Assembly: GCA_012845835.1 (NCBI GenBank)
Contig: JABAKD010000028.1
Coordinates: forward strand, 186,001 to 250,000
Length of the DNA: 64,000 bases
DNA from: Undaria pinnatifida
Taxonomy: Eukaryota; Sar; Phaeophyceae; Laminariales; Alariaceae
Direction: 5' to 3'
Part shown: positions 10,838 to 23,030 of the stretch, one piece after another
Layout of the letters: every line of letters begins with the position of its first letter
Position numbering within the stretch: position 1 is the stretch's first letter
Notes under the pieces: generated by a model
What the model was told of the DNA's origin: nothing
Seen by the model: only the letters and a program-made list of their open reading frames with translations
Databases searched by the model: none
Made by a program: the position numbers and the translations under genes

Positions 10838-11121
10838 CCCGCACAAAATTGGAGCCCCGCACTAAAGGGTACCGCACTAACGCGCGACCATGACGTCGTT
10901 CACTAGCGAATTTCACCGCACTAAACTGGAGCCCCGCACTAAAGAGTACCGCACTAACGCGGGACCACGACGCCGTTCACCAGATATTTTCACCGCACTT
11001 AACTGGTACCCCGCACTAAAAGGCACCGCACTAACGCGGGACCACTCTGTCGTTCACCGAAGATTTTCACCGCACTAAAGTGGGACCCCGCACTAAATGG
11101 TACCGCACTAACGCGGGACCC
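10838..11121. repeat. 77-bp minisatellite just after NF-YB A
   Basis: GCACTAACGCG recurs at 10874, 10951, 11028 and 11105, exactly 77 bp apart. Each unit contains three short CCGCACTAA-type words, a GGGACC and a CGTTCAC. The array ends about 20 bp past the NF-YB A stop codon, so it probably forms its 3' UTR. Degenerate relatives lie at 41255-41395. Confidence 0.9.
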
Positions 11122-11141
11122 CCTATCCTGGCGCCAGGCAC

Positions 11142-11459
11142 CTACCAAGCTGTACCGTACGCTCCTGCGCCACCTGCTCCCGCTCCCCCCTCCCCGGGCG
11201 GAATCTGCCCTCCGTAGTAGGAGTTCACCATAGCATCGCTTGTTGCTTCGTCCCGCTTCGTTTTTTTGTCGGGCTTTTCTCCTTTCACAGACTCGCGGTA
11301 CTTGGACAGATACATCTTGAGCGGCTCCACGTACTTTTCGAAGCCCAGCGTGCTCATCGCCCAGAGCATGTCTTCGCCGTTGATCGTCTTCCGTTTTTCC
11401 TGCTGACACTTGTCGCTCGCCTCAGAGGTGATGAAGCAGATGAACTCCGACACGCACTC
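11142..11459 (-). CDS. NF-YB: NF-YB A exon 2
   Basis: 105 codons plus TAG, from acceptor AG (complement of 11460-11461). Contains histone-fold helices 2, 3 and C and the Gly/Ala-rich tail ending YGTAW. Confidence 0.93.
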   Translation of the reverse strand, partial: ECVSEFICFITSEASDKCQQEKRKTINGEDMLWAMSTLGFEKYVEPLKMYLSKYRESVKGEKPDKKTKRDEATSDAMVNSYYGGQIPPGEGGAGAGGAGAYGTAW

Positions 11460-14400
11460 CTGCGCGCAAGCAAACAAACAGCCGGCGGGGGGAGGTGGCC
11501 GAGATTTTTCGTGGGGGTTTAATCGACAGTTCGACGCAAGCAGATAGAAAGAGAACCGCTTCGACGAGCTCAAGCAAGTAGAGAGTACACGGGGGTATAA
11601 AAAAAAGGATGGACACGGCTGTCGGAGACTCTTATGACTGCTATTTTCCAACGCTAAGAAGTTGGGTCACGCCTTAGACCATCACGAGAGAAAGCGAGCC
11701 TGTTTCACATCTACAACCCCCCCCCCAAAAAAAACGGCGACCACTTTCGAGATGATGGCTGTTACGACCTCGCCCCCAAGACGCACACAGCTGTTGACAA
11801 CTGTAACGAACATCATGTTGTCGCTTTTTTGCGGGAATTTCTTGACTGATCTTCTAGAATCCTCCCCCCCCCCCCCCCCCGATAGCCAGCGATTATGTTC
11901 AACGACCGTTTTATGGCTGCTCGACACGAGGAAGGATGCTGTGAAAAAAAACGACTTCATAGAATTTTCTTGCTTGCAGAAGGACGATCGAACGATGACG
12001 TCGGGGTGGCAAGGGGCACCATTTTTCAGGAGATAAAACCGGGAGCTGGTTTCAAAACCGGCGATTTCGTTGAAGAAAAGTTTTTTCGGAGGCTACCGTA
12101 GAACGACAATTTTGTCGCTGGCCTCGGAGGTGACCCATGTGGAAGAAGACGATCTCCCACAGGCATTCCTGCCAAGGCAAGCAAGCAATCAGTATTTCGG
12201 ACATTTTCATCGGGAGGGTTACGAACCGCTCGACACAAGAAAAGTAGGGAGGGCGCTGTAACCAAAGCCATGGGACGGATGCTGTTGTTGGGGATTCTGT
12301 GACGGGCTGCCGTTTTTTTAACCCGAACTTGTTGTTGGGTCGCGTTTCAGATTACCACGCGAGCCCCTGTTCGTCTAATTTTGAACCACGGCGAAGTTGG
12401 GCCACGTTTTAGATGACTGTTGTACAAGCGAACGCGAGCCTGTTTCTCTAATTTGACCACGGCGCCCCATACAATAAGGAACCGTGTCGAGCTGTTCGAC
12501 GCGCCCGGCGACCTACCTCCTACACGCAGACGAGTTGATGACAACTGGTCAGTAGAGCCATTCCGCGGCAGAGGCGCAGCAGAAGGTTCTAAAGAATTTT
12601 CTGAGCTCTCTCCTAACATGAGGAGCTACTCGTTGCTCAATTTTTTTGTCTTCACCCGAAACATGACTTGGAAGGCGTTCGTTCGCGCAACCCATGAGAC
12701 GTGCCACGATAGAGGAGTGTGTGTGCACCACTTTTTTTTTTTTTTTTTTCTGGGGTTTCCCCAATTCGGGAGCTTAAGCCCCCCCCCCCAAAAAAAAACG
12801 ATTTCTAGTTTTGTCCGTGAGGTATCAAGTCACTCGCCGGCGCGAGTATGTTAGCTCGAGCCCGGTTGGAAAAACGGGGGAGCACCCCCTACCGCTCCTT
12901 TGGGGTAAAGGACGCGTGTTACAATAGAGGTGCACCACTTTTTTTCTTAATACTACCCCTCAGTTTTGGGAGCTTAACACCTCTCCCACAAACTGATTTT
13001 CGGACGAAATAAAGCTGCTGCCGGACGAAAACAAATCCATCCCATCCCAAGGCCTAGGTACACAACGAGAATCAGGCAAAAATAAGGATTATTATTTATT
13101 TTTTTTCCGACGACTTTTGGGTTAAGGAGCCCCTTCGTTCAGAAAAACAATTTCAGGCGAAAGGTGCTACGTCCTCTATCGTACCACGCGTCACGGGTAA
13201 ACGCTGAATCCTATGCACGACGCATTCTACGATAGGAATATTAAGGTAAACCACTTTTGGCGGAACTTTTTCCTGGATGACGGGGCTCCTTAACCCCTTT
13301 AGAGCCCCCAAATCCCTCCCTATGTATAATACTAACTTCAAGTAAATTTTTCCCCAAAAAGGGTTTCCAGTTGTAAAGGCGTGAACCCAAAATCGTCGGG
13401 AAATAGCAGGCCGTTTTTTTTTCATGGTTCTCGTGTTGTGTTCCTACGTCGTGGGATTTTTCATCCGGTATCAGTTTTATTTTTATCTAAATCAGTTTTG
13501 GGAGAGGTCTTAAGCCGCCAAATTGAGGAGCGCCTCATAAAAAAAGTGGTGCACCTCTGCCGTAGCACGCGTCGCACGACGAAAATGAAGCATGTATACC
13601 TGACAGCGGTAAAGGGAAGACACCTGGGTGCCCGCGCCTTGTCCAGAAGGCCGCTAAGGGCAATCGCGCTCACGGGTTGATGGGCAGGGAAGCAAAAAGT
13701 GCCGACTAACAAAAAAATGAAGGGTCTTAGTCGAAGAGTGTACTACAACAGTAGTGCGAGCGTGCGGGCTCTACCATTGGCTTGATGTTGACCGAGCAGA
13801 ACTACGCGCACGCACTTTTTAGTTTGTACTGTTTTCGTATATATGGTGCGTTCAGTGCTGCAAACAATTATCCACGCTGAAATGCCGCGAACACTGTTCC
13901 CCAAACCTGTCTGTGTGCAGATTCTGACGGAGCAGTAACCTCTAACTTTGGGCCAGTCTCAAATTGCTTATAATGCGAGGCGGGGTGTGTGTCCTGCACA
14001 CAGGTCTGTGTTAAAAAAAAACGGTTATATTATAATTGTGGTAGGTTTCTTGCAAAGTCAGGCCATACTCTAATTTCTTAGTTCCCAAGTGTTATTGCGT
14101 GTCGTCACGTACTGCATACTTCCACGAAATCCGGACGGAATAGAAAAACATCGAACTCATAGCTGAAGCATTTAGACTAGGGTATTTTGATAAAATATGT
14201 AAACAGGTTCTAAAGCACGATGTAAAACGCTCATACTGATGGGACGGCGGGCAGCTGGGGTGGCGCCGTAGTTCGCACAGCAGGCGGAAGCTGCAACAGC
14301 AGGTACTCAGCTAAGCAGTAGCTACCTGGGCATGTTGGCAGTCTGCTGTGCTGTTTTATTGCGTGAGAGCGAAAGCCTGTGAATCGTCGCGGTTTAGTAT

Positions 14401-15038
14401 TCGAGTTCTGCGACGAAAACAGCACAGCAAAAAAATTTGTCCCTTGCATCTATCTGGTACGGTACTCGCACCGGTATCATCGTCCACTGCTTGCTGTGAT
14501 GTTGAAGTCTAATACAGACTACAGACAAACCTACGAACAGAACGTGCGAGAGAACGCCACCACCTCCCTTGTGGGCGATTTTTCGAGCTAATTTTCCGGG
14601 ACAACGGGGAAAGAGAGAGTGCATACGCCGAGCGATGCATCTGTATGGGAGGAATTATCTCGACGATGTCTTCCCAAAGCGCGTTAAATTTTTCGTCGTG
14701 CGTGCCATCCCCCTTTCTTTTGTGTTCGAGAAAATTGGCTCGGAAATTGTGGTTCACCCCACGATGCGTGATACCTCGATTATTCGTTGGCATTACTAAG
14801 TGCTTAGTAATAGTATCGTTAACAAAACCTAATAAACGCGTAGGCTGTGAGTTCAGTCAATTTAGGGTCGATATTTCATCTTCGCAAGCCAAGCTGGGGC
14901 GTGATACACCGGCCGCTCGTTTTACATATTACGGATGTATATTATCCTTTGATTGTATACGTCGTATGACTCCCATGTATGTTGAGCCAGGGTGAACATC
15001 AACAAGAGCAAGTTGTGTTTTCTACTACAACTACTACA

Positions 15039-15069
<31 letters not shown>

Positions 15070-18000
15070 ATACACGTACTTTCATCCCAAGGTGTAGAAT
15101 TTTTTTACGAATCGAGTCATTCCACCCCGGTAGGGGTTGCAGTTGTATGATTGGGCCAAAAAGTCCCCGGGCGATTGAGCTCCTCATGCGAGGAACTGCC
15201 GGTTAGACGCGCGCTACGATAGAGGTACGCCACTTTTTTTCTTAATACTACCCCTCAATTTGGGAGCTTAAGGCCTCTCTAACGCAGAAACTGATTTGGA
15301 GCCGAAATAAAGCTGCTGCCGGACGAAACAAGTTCATCCCATAGCCTAGGTACACAACGAGAATCAGGCAAAAATAAGGCTTATTTTTTATTTTTTTTCC
15401 GACGATTTTGGGTCAAGGAGCCCCTTCGTTCAGAAACATTTTCGCCAAATAAAGGTATACCTGCTATCGTAGCACGCGTCTTTAATCAAGTAATTCCACG
15501 AGGATGTTGTATTTTAGGACTAAGGCATAGACGCTTGGTCGGGTTGTGCGAACGAATTTGCCTTCGAAATCATTTTTGGAGTGAGAGATTGAGCTCTCCT
15601 CATGTGAAGAAGGGGGCTCGGGGACTGATGCTGCACCCCCCCCCTCCTCCCCCCCCCACGGTGGGATGGCTCACTACTACTATTACGAGAGCCGCCTTCG
15701 GGATGCGGTTGGCTTTAAATCCTACTAATATAGAAAAAGCTGTGGGGAAAGAAAATGGGCGAATGGTCGGCGCGGAAGATACCAGTGCATTATGGTGAGA
15801 TCGATCATTCGACTTCATGTTAGGTGCTAGTGCTGCTTCACGGCTTTATGGAAGGACATTCGATTTACATCGGAACGGCATCTACGCTATATTGTCGGAG
15901 GGCAAAAATAACAGTAGTGATTAATAGGGAGGTGTATCAAGTTGAAAAGGGGGGGGACAAAACTCTTGTGAAAACTCTTGGTGAAAGCTCTTGTGAAAAC
16001 TCCTGTGAAAACCCTTGGCAAACACCGGTGCTACGGTAGGAGGGGTGGATTACCCCCTTTTAGCCACTTTTTGTGCAGTGGCTCGGTGTCACCCGCGCGA
16101 GTGCCCTCCCCCCCCCCCATGTTCCGTGCGGCCACGGGCATTCGTGCTGTTTTTACATAATTGTCGGTGTTAATACGAAAAGGGATGGTTAGCTGCTACG
16201 CCAGCTGCAACAAAAAAATCGCCGAGAACGTATTTTTTGTCCGTGAGGTACACCGAGTCACTCGCGCGACTGGCTCAAATCAAGTAGTGAAAAACGGGAG
16301 TACCCCGCCCCCTGCGGCAGCCTTGATCTAAAAACGATTCGCCGACATCGCCCTTGTAACCGGGCAAGCAGCATCGACCAGCCCACACGCAAGGTTATAG
16401 CTTACTACTGCTGTGTAATCTGTTAAAATATTATACCACATGTGCTTCGTACCACGCAGCGTGCAAAGTCGAGTTCAACCATACAATCGGTCTCGTACTC
16501 ACCGCTGGAACGCTTTTCGATTTATATGTGTATAAAAAATTAGTAAATGTATTTTGTCGCCCTTCGACAAAATACCGTAGATCTATATATTATGCCGTTC
16601 CGGTACGAATCAATTCACGTATGAATCAGTATTAGTCTAGTGAAACACTGTTAAGAGGCTTAGTTTGGTAAACGGACTAATACCCCACTAATTCCTTAAC
16701 ATCACCCGGTGCAGCACAATCACCATGATGATACAAGTACTGTACCTGTCATGTACACGAGCCAAAATAGGCCTGCCCCGCGGGCAGATATCGGGAATGA
16801 GTTTTTTTTTCAAGTTTGTAACCTCCAGTTCCTGAGTTCGCCGCGTGTCGTCAACATGCCACACAGCAGTGCGCCACACTATATCATATGACACCTATCT
16901 ATGCCGGCGGCACACTCACCACGTGCGTATCTCAGCCCCGGGGAGAGGGGAGGACATGCGCACATCTCGACGAGAGAGCACAGAGCAAGAAGAGGATAAG
17001 AGCGGGGGCCTCAAGAGAAATCAGAAATGAGACGGAAAAAGAAGAGGAGGAACAAAAATGCTAAAAAAATAAAAGGGACGGTTATTACGGGCCATCTCCG
17101 CCACGAAGCAGTCCGCGCCGACGGAGTATTCACGTAGAGGCGTAGAGGGTGTCTCCTCTGTGCATAGTAGTGGGGTGAATATTGTCCTTACTAAAGTCAA
17201 AAGGGTGCGGAGATTCGAATCCTCCCGAGTGCATACTACCGTGTATAATGCTCACAAGGACTTTTTCTTGCGAAATATGTTGAGGAGCGTCGGAAAGCCC
17301 GAGAGAGTGTGAGTTAGCAAAACTCGAGGAAAATCGACGAGAGATCATAAAAAGCTGCAAAAACTGGGAATGAGTGCTGAATGAACCTTGTGCGCGATAC
17401 AAATGAAGGCTCGTATAATATTTAGCGCAAGAGCTTCCATCCGTAGAGAGTGCAGGGATCTGGCGTTTTGGATCCACGCTTTAGCTGTGTATTCCCTGGT
17501 AGTGAGTGAGATGGGCGCTCGAAGAGCTTTAGGATCAAGTGTGCACCGCACGACGCCTGATGCAGAACGCCAGATCTCACTCGTCGGTCTTCATTCGATC
17601 AATACAGGTGTGTGTGAGTGTGCCTTTGCATTATACATCAAGAGTAGAAGAGAGATCACTTCGGAGCAGTAGCGATCGACGTCCACCGCATGTTCCATCA
17701 TGACTCGACAGCAAAAAAAAACGTGCATCAGGCCTGGGCTGGACTCCGCTGGCCTGCCCACATATGTAACAAGAACTTGCGTACAAACCCGGTATAGCCC
17801 GAAGTAGCCCACTCCAGAAGTTAACTCACACTACGACTTTTTTTTTCTTTTCTTTTTTTCTTTTTTTTATCCTCCGGCGAATGGGGAAAAGTAAAGCTTT
17901 AGCTCCCCACACTTCCACGTATTTTCATACGCGTCGTGTGTCGATTTAACTCAGTTGCTTTCGCAGCCCAACGCTAGCTGGCGCACCCGTGGAGTCCCAT

Positions 18001-19637
18001 TGTAGGTATAGCGTAAGCTGTCCCTATCAGTGGTCTTCACACTACGACACTTACTGTTTCATGCATACTGAATTCTACAGATGTCTGGTTTTGTCCCCCC
18101 CAAATGCGGGTTATACAGTTTCCGTGCGCAGAACAAGGCTGAACGTCTCAGTCCTGTTGACCCTGGCATAAGCAGGTGAGTCACCGACCTGTATCCTTCA
18201 CGAGGGTATACACACCCCGTAACACTTCTTACTTGCGATCGAAGTATCACATACATGCAGCTTGCAAAGCTGAGTTTTGATCAAACAAGCCTTTTTGGTC
18301 GACCTCATACAGCTGAAGTGTATTTTGCATTTTCAAGTTTCAACCATTTAATCGGTTGTACTCACATCTGACTTTTTTTTTTTTTTTTCATCCTCCGGCG
18401 GATGGGGAAAAATAAAGCTTTAGCTCACCACACTTCCACGTATTTTCATACGCGTCGTGTGTCGATTTAACTCAGCTGCTTTCGCAGCCCAACGCTAGCT
18501 GGCACACCCTTCGGGTCCCATTGTAGGTATAGCGTAAGCTGTCCCTATCAGTGGTCTTCGTTACAACCCCGGCAGCGCAAGCTGACGTTTTTCAATTTTA
18601 GTAAAATAGACCGGGGGGGAAGAAGAGGTAAGACAGCAGTGACCACGGCTTGTCCAGAAAGGAGGTCGTTGCTGAGAGGGGGGAAATTTCATTTTTTTTA
18701 CGACGAGTTGAGCTGGAAAGTGTACAAAATGTAGACTAATGATGGTTGAAGACCAGTGTTAAAAACAACTTAAAAAAAGACATGAAATTTACAAGCTGGG
18801 GTTTTTTGGGGGCTATACCGTACTGTACTTACTGTGTCCGAATGACAAGTTTCGCAATAATATACACAAGGAAAAGGAACTGCATTTATTTACCACACGC
18901 ACGCAACACAGGACATGCATATATATATGATGCATAGACTGCATGGTGTGATGTGTAGAACTGTTGTACTGCGCCACACGTTCTCCCTCGTCGTCGGTCG
19001 TTGCTCAGAATGTTTTCTCAGCACATTGATTGTTCGCCAACAACGCAACGCAATGGCGACGCGCGTCTCGTTTTTTTTTCACTTAGTTGTAACCTTGGGG
19101 GGGTATGTGGCGGGAAAAAAAAATGAACAAACCTCCGCCCGCCGATATTTCCTGGGGCCAAAATCACTTTGTAAGGTGGGGCAATACAGGGCCGCACACA
19201 ACACTCATCATTGGAAAAGCCGACAAAAAAAATCGAGCCAATATGTCGTTCTCGACAATGAATCATCGGCAGATTGATGCAGATTGATGTTGATCTGACG
19301 AAGACGGACACCGGGGGTAGCCTATGCACGGACTTCTTCGCGTGGTCGCAGCTGGGGGCCAGGTATGTATAGTACGGTCGAGGGTAAGGTATACCTGGTA
19401 TAGAGAGGGGATGCTGCCTGGGTGTTGATTGAGACACGCGTGCTTGCTGTTGTTGTTATTGTTGTTGTCAATGAGGTGTCGTGTTCATATTTATCATACC
19501 TGAACAGTTTCCTTTGCGTCTTTGGCAATCTTGGCGTTGTCTGGAAGAGATTTCTTCATGATGCGGGAGATGTTGGCGATGGGCAAGAACCGGTCCTGTT
19601 CCCGCAACTCCTCCACGTCTTCGGCATACTCCGCCAT
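11142..19637 (-). CDS. NF-YB: NF-YB (CCAAT-binding factor subunit B) paralog A, two exons
   Basis: Exons 19637-19500 and 11459-11142 join in phase 0 (CAG|GTATGA donor, GCGCAG|GAG acceptor) into 151 residues. NF-YB is the histone-fold subunit that dimerises with NF-YC and, with NF-YA, binds CCAAT boxes in the nucleus. The sequence gives the family core: [41 protein letters not shown], then [10 protein letters not shown], the DNA-contact segment [20 protein letters not shown] and [15 protein letters not shown]. The tail is Lys- then Gly/Ala-rich, lacking obvious activation motifs. ATG 19637 is the family's usual position, ~14 residues before DRFLP. The 8.0 kb intron is full of repeats. A paralog B lies upstream on the same strand. 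Confidence 0.93.
11860..12108 (+). repeat. Dispersed repeat K, copy 2
   Basis: C run at 11865, then TCGACACGAGGAAGGATGCT, CGTCGGGGTGGCAAGGGGCA, GGGAGCTGGTTTCAAAAC and CTACCGTAGAACGAC, collinear with 10308-10590. Confidence 0.75.
12796..12889. mobile_element. TIR family E fragment (right half)
   Basis: GTCCGTGAGGTATCAAGTCA, CGCGAGTATG and the end GGGGGAGCACCCCCTACCG match the right halves of the E elements at 16.0 and 53.8 kb. The left half is absent. A fragment of family D precedes it at about 12700-12790. Confidence 0.6.
12911..13192. mobile_element. TIR family D element, 282 bp
   Basis: Left GACGCGTGTTACAATAGAGG, right (inverted) CCTCTATCGTACCACGCGTC: a 20-bp terminal inverted repeat with three mismatches. 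The interior has TTCTTAATACTACCCCTCA and AGGCCTAGGTACACAACGAG. No coding capacity. Confidence 0.85.
13219..13573. mobile_element. TIR family D element, 355 bp, next to the previous one
   Basis: Left GACGCATTCTACGATAGG, right (inverted) CCTCTGCCGTAGCACGCGTC. It contains a second sub-type interior: CCCCTTTAGAGCCCCCAAAT and AAAAGGGTTTCCAGTTG. Only 26 bp separate it from the element at 12911-13192. Confidence 0.75.
15025..15069. repeat. (ACT)n microsatellite
   Basis: About 15 ACT/ACA triplets. Between 13575 and 15200 I see no exon or classified repeat apart from this and a foldback-type end motif (inverted) near 14845-14915. Confidence 0.9.
15206..15480. mobile_element. TIR family D element, 275 bp
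   Basis: Left GACGCGCGCTACGATAGAGG, right (inverted) CTGCTATCGTAGCACGCGTC. The interior is nearly collinear with 12911-13192 (CCCCTCAATTTGGGAGCTTA, CCTAGGTACACAACGAGAAT). Confidence 0.85.
15715..15945 (+). repeat. Dispersed repeat L, copy 1
   Basis: Shares GTGGGGAAAG, GGTCGGCG, CTTTATGGAAGG, ACATCGGAACGGCA and TACGCTATATTGTCGGAGGG with 50380-50560. About 200 bp, noncoding. The transposon end-points are unclear. Confidence 0.65.
15957..16026. repeat. ~16-bp tandem repeat
   Basis: Four to five units of the type AACTCTTGTGAAAACT, directly before a family E element. Confidence 0.8.
16030..16322. mobile_element. TIR family E element, 293 bp
   Basis: Left GCTACGGTAGGAGGGGTGGA, right (inverted) with CCCCCTGCGGCAGC, more eroded. 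Inside is a short palindromic GTGTCACCCGCGCGAGTG. Collinear with 53828-54113, where both ends are clean. Confidence 0.75.
17156..17420 (+). mobile_element. tRNA-headed SINE, family S2 copy 1
   Basis: B box-like GATTCGAATCCTCC near 17212, then ACTTTTTCTTG, CGAGAGAGTGTGAGTT, AAAATCGACGAGAG and TGCGCGATACAAATGAAGGC. Collinear with 63440-63662, where the A box is clearer. A possible real tRNA was excluded because no full cloverleaf forms. Confidence 0.6.
17838..18038 (-). repeat. SINE-like family A copy
   Basis: Minus strand: GAAGACCACTGATAGGGACA, GCCAGCTAGCGTTGGGCTGC, ATTTTCATACGCGT region (inverted), GGAGGATAAAAAA tail. Essentially full length. Confidence 0.8.
18070..18335 (+). mobile_element. 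Foldback-type arm module, single copy
   Basis: Collinear with the right arm at 46980-47250: GTTTTGTCCCCCC, TATACAGTTTCCGTGCGCAG, CCTGTTGACCCTGG, GACCTGTATCCTTCA, CGATCGAAGTATCACA, GCAGCTTGCAAAGCTGAGTT and CAGCTGAAGTGTATTTTG. Confidence 0.65.
18372..18584 (-). repeat. SINE-like family A copy, full length
   Basis: Minus strand begins CAGCTTGCGCTGCCGGGGTT and ends CCGCCGGAGGAT plus a poly-A of about 17. It differs from the copy at 17838 by only a few bases over 190 bp. Confidence 0.85.
19500..19637 (-). CDS. NF-YB: NF-YB A exon 1
   Basis: 46 codons from ATG (complement of 19635-19637) to CAG just before donor GTATGA. Encodes a short acidic N-terminus ([10 protein letters not shown]) and histone-fold helix 1. 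Confidence 0.92.
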
Positions 19638-20162
19638 GGTGAGGTGTGCTTGTTGTGTCGGCGGTCGAAAGAGAGATCGACCCTTGTGTACGTCGATGGT
19701 ATGTAGCAGCTCTCTTCTTCTGCAACGAAACAGCGCCGACAGAAGATAGATGCGCACCCTCTGCTAACACTGCTTGCTGCTGCTGCTGTGTCGCTGTTTT
19801 GGGTGTGATGGTCGGGCGGGTTTTTGGTTTGTCTACAAGGAGGGGTTTCGCTACGTAACAATAGCGTTTTTATTGTTGGCATAAATAATTGCAAGCATGC
19901 CATCATTCATGTGCATCATCATGCCATGCGTCATGGGTGGTTGTGGAATGTGACCGGGGGTATATAAATCCCGTCGACAGATTGTTCGTGGTGTAAGGTA
20001 TAGGGTCAGAAGAAGAAGAAGGTGCACACGCGGGTCCACCGCCGGACAGCAGCAACCAATCAATATACCCGCGCCCTGGCAAATAAATGGTTGTGGTTGG
20101 AGTGAGATGGTTTATTAGTTGCCGGCAGCGATCAAGGCGCCGGCATAGGCGGGTGGTCGTGT

Positions 20163-20165
<3 letters not shown>
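19638..20165. other. Region 5' of NF-YB A
   Basis: Presumed promoter and 5' UTR of NF-YB A. No transposon or second gene recognised and no clear TATA or initiator. Confidence 0.3.
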
Positions 20166-20202
<37 letters not shown>

Positions 20203-20395
20203 CCTCCGGCGGATGGGGAAAAATAAAGCTTTAGCTCACCACACTTCCGCGTATTTTCATACGCGTCGTGTGTCGATTTAACTCAGTTGCTTTCGCAGCC
20301 CAACGCTAGCTGGCGCACCCTTCGAGTCCCATTGTAGGTATAGCGTAAGCTGTCCCTATCATTGGTCCTCGTTACAACCCCGGCAGCGCAAGCTG
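20166..20395 (-). repeat. SINE-like family A copy with 34-bp poly-A
   Basis: The minus strand starts CAGCTTGCGCTGCCGGGGTT (20395) and ends GGAGGATAAAA, with an uninterrupted A tail of about 34 (T run 20167-20200). The long tail suggests a relatively recent insertion. Confidence 0.85.
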
Positions 20396-21025
20396 CCGTT
20401 GTATACGGGTCGTTGCGGAACTAACTGTGTGTGGCGGTACCACGATGACCAACCACGTACGTGCAGTAATTACCGCATGCCACCTGGAGCCATTATTATT
20501 GCCGTACTCTGTGTAGTCTATGTACGATAGATAGATAGCTATGCTGTTTTTTTATACGATGATACGCGCATAGATCAAAGCACTTCTAGTCTACTTTAAC
20601 TAGTCAGTAGTGTAATCTATAGTCTATGTATAGGCTACACCTGGTATCATACCGTGATTCCCTGTATAGACTACCCCATCTAGTCTATAATATTATTTGT
20701 ACCAGGCTCTGTCGGTACATACATGGTATCACTTTTCCTGACCCAGTACAACACGTACGTGCGTAGTACTTGTGCTGCTGCACTCATCATTTTTTTCATA
20801 TTATACTCGTACATCACAGATCACAGCACTGACAGCGAGCAGTTGTGTTCATGTTCACTACCACTACTACTGTTGTTTTTTTGTACCCCGAGACTGCTCG
20901 GTTGACCTCTGCGGGTCTGCGCAACATTGATCAACGCAACAAACAGCCCGCTCGAGAGCCTTTGAAGATTTTCCGGGCTGCTCACAGCTCCTCTCTGCTT
21001 CTCTCTATGCTCTATAAGTAAGTAG

Positions 21026-21262
21026 TCTACGCGGTTCGGGTCCGTTCGGTAGTTGTTCGGGTCAGTTCGTTCGGTGACCGGACAGAACCATAGGATTTTC
21101 AATGACGAACAAAATATCCGATCCACGGATCTGAATCTTTGCATCTATGTGTGTACTCATTGTACGGTTCTGAACCGGCTCGATCGAACCGCGAACCGTA
21201 AATAATAATAACATGATAAAATAATCGATCGGATGAATCTCAAATCTGAACCGAACCGTAGA
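21026..21262. mobile_element. Possible small TIR element rich in CGGTTCGG
   Basis: CTACGCGGTTCGGGTCCG near 21028 faces the inverted CTGAACCGAACCGTAG at 21248-21262. Subterminal GTTCGG/CCGAAC words repeat inside, as in hAT-type non-autonomous elements. No target duplication was found. 20400-21025 and 21265-22600 show no gene. Confidence 0.4.
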
Positions 21263-22607
21263 GAACAAGGCGCGGGTTTAAAAAAATAGATCCGAGAAAC
21301 AAACAAACAAACGTGGTTGGTCGAAGGTTCGCATACCTTCCTCCTCCGCGGAACGGTCGAGATGAGTCGCGGTTTTTGTGTCATTTTCTATATATTCTCC
21401 ATATTGTTGTTGTTCTCACATTAACTCGCATAATCAAGTGCGTGGTCCATATATTAATCGGGGTTGTCTATCTGTCATACGAAGTATGACCAAAACTCTG
21501 CATGAACGTGTCCGTTTTTTGTTGTCCGTCCGACGAGGAACTAACAGCGCACTTCGCAGCCAGCCGTGACACTGCTGTGCGCTGGTTTGCAGCAAGCGAA
21601 GTAGTAGCAAAGGTAGGTGTGGCGGAATCAGGGCGAAAATGAGGACGGGCGAGATGCCGGGCAGGAACCAATACCATCGCCCCTGAAGGGCCATGGCAGT
21701 GTTGGTGTTCCGTCGATTCCATATAATGAGCAGCATTTATGTGCTCTGCCTCTCTGCTACGAACAACGCTGCAAATATGTACCAGGTATAGTCTAGACTA
21801 TATATTATGTGGTATGTTTTTTTCGAAACGATAACAACACGATGCAATAGTCTGTGTCGACAGTAATTTCGAGTATCCTTGGACAAGTTGCATGCAACAA
21901 CAAACAGCAGACTATAGAAAATTCGATTTGACTCGTTTTAAGCGCTTGGGGGCAACGGTTGTCATCCATTTTTCAGCGCTTACTGTTGACGTCAAGTATC
22001 GTTCAAAAATTATGATATGTCGTCATCGAGAACCCACAACAAGAAGAGACGGAAGGGACATTTTGGAGATTGTTCTCATCGTTGTCTCCAGCTCGAGATA
22101 TTTAGACTATGTGCGTATGCTGTCCCTGGCCTCGACTCATGCGCGTGTTGCGTTGTGGGCAGGACAAAAGATGCGCCGCGAGGTGCACCGAGCTAGCGGC
22201 AAATCGCCTTTTAAAGGAGTTCGGGGTGTGTTTTAGCAATGAGAGTCATCATGGTGTTGGGCGCTAATCGCTAAACCTTCGACGGGTGTCGGCAAGGGTC
22301 GACGTCGACAAGAACACCAGAATACTGATCTGATGGTATCAAGGCGCTCTATGGGGATAGGCTCGCATGATTTATGATTAGAGCTGAGATATACACGTAC
22401 ACATTTTTTGTAGCCATTTCTTCGCTTCAACTTCAAGCGGTTTCCACCCAAGAACGACCTACAACACGTTCCGTTCGACACCGCGCTCCACCCCCCGACA
22501 TCTCTACGACAAAGCTTTTACATACAATAGATGAGCCGGCTTTGTTGGAGCTTCGGCCGGCGGCAACCCAACACCCTTGCGAGAAAAACACTACTCGCTA
22601 CAGTAGG

Positions 22608-22764
22608 GGTCCCTCTATAGTGCCGGTTGCCCGCTATAGTGCCTGTGAAATCGCTTTGCACAGATGAGCACAACCAGTAGTGGCCGCAAGCAGCGTAGTA
22701 CCGGTTGCCGCCACAGTGCCTGTATATTTCCGGTTGGCACAAACCGGCGCAATACAGGGATCAC
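22608..22764. mobile_element. TIR family C element, copy 2 (157 bp)
   Basis: Left GGTCCCTCTATAGTGCCGGT, right (inverted) GATCCCTGTATTGCGCCGGT. Interior CCTGTGAAATCGCTTTGCAC, AGATGAGCACAACCAG. The cleanest small C copy. Confidence 0.8.
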
Positions 22765-23030
22765 TACCGTACTGCTGCAGTCCGCGTTTGGTAAGCCTCT
22801 GCCGCCTTTCAACAGGCATTCCTGCGCGCACACACTTTATCCGCTATCTTGACCCATTAAGGCGGGCAACAAATGAGTACGCACCCTCCCCCCCCACCCC
22901 CCTAGGAATCTCCACTGCGGTTTTCTACGTGGTCCCGTTGAGTCGTAGCTCTATTTACCAGAGAACACGCAGATTTCCTACTCGATGCCACAAAACATGG
23001 ACAAACAGCTTCCGCGCACGTTCCCCCCCG

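Noticed and set aside
11422-11651. N-terminal extension of NF-YB A upstream of exon 2 (open frame from 11651)
   Set aside because: The frame continues upstream of the acceptor without histone-fold sequence. The missing helix 1 is supplied by the exon at 19.5 kb.
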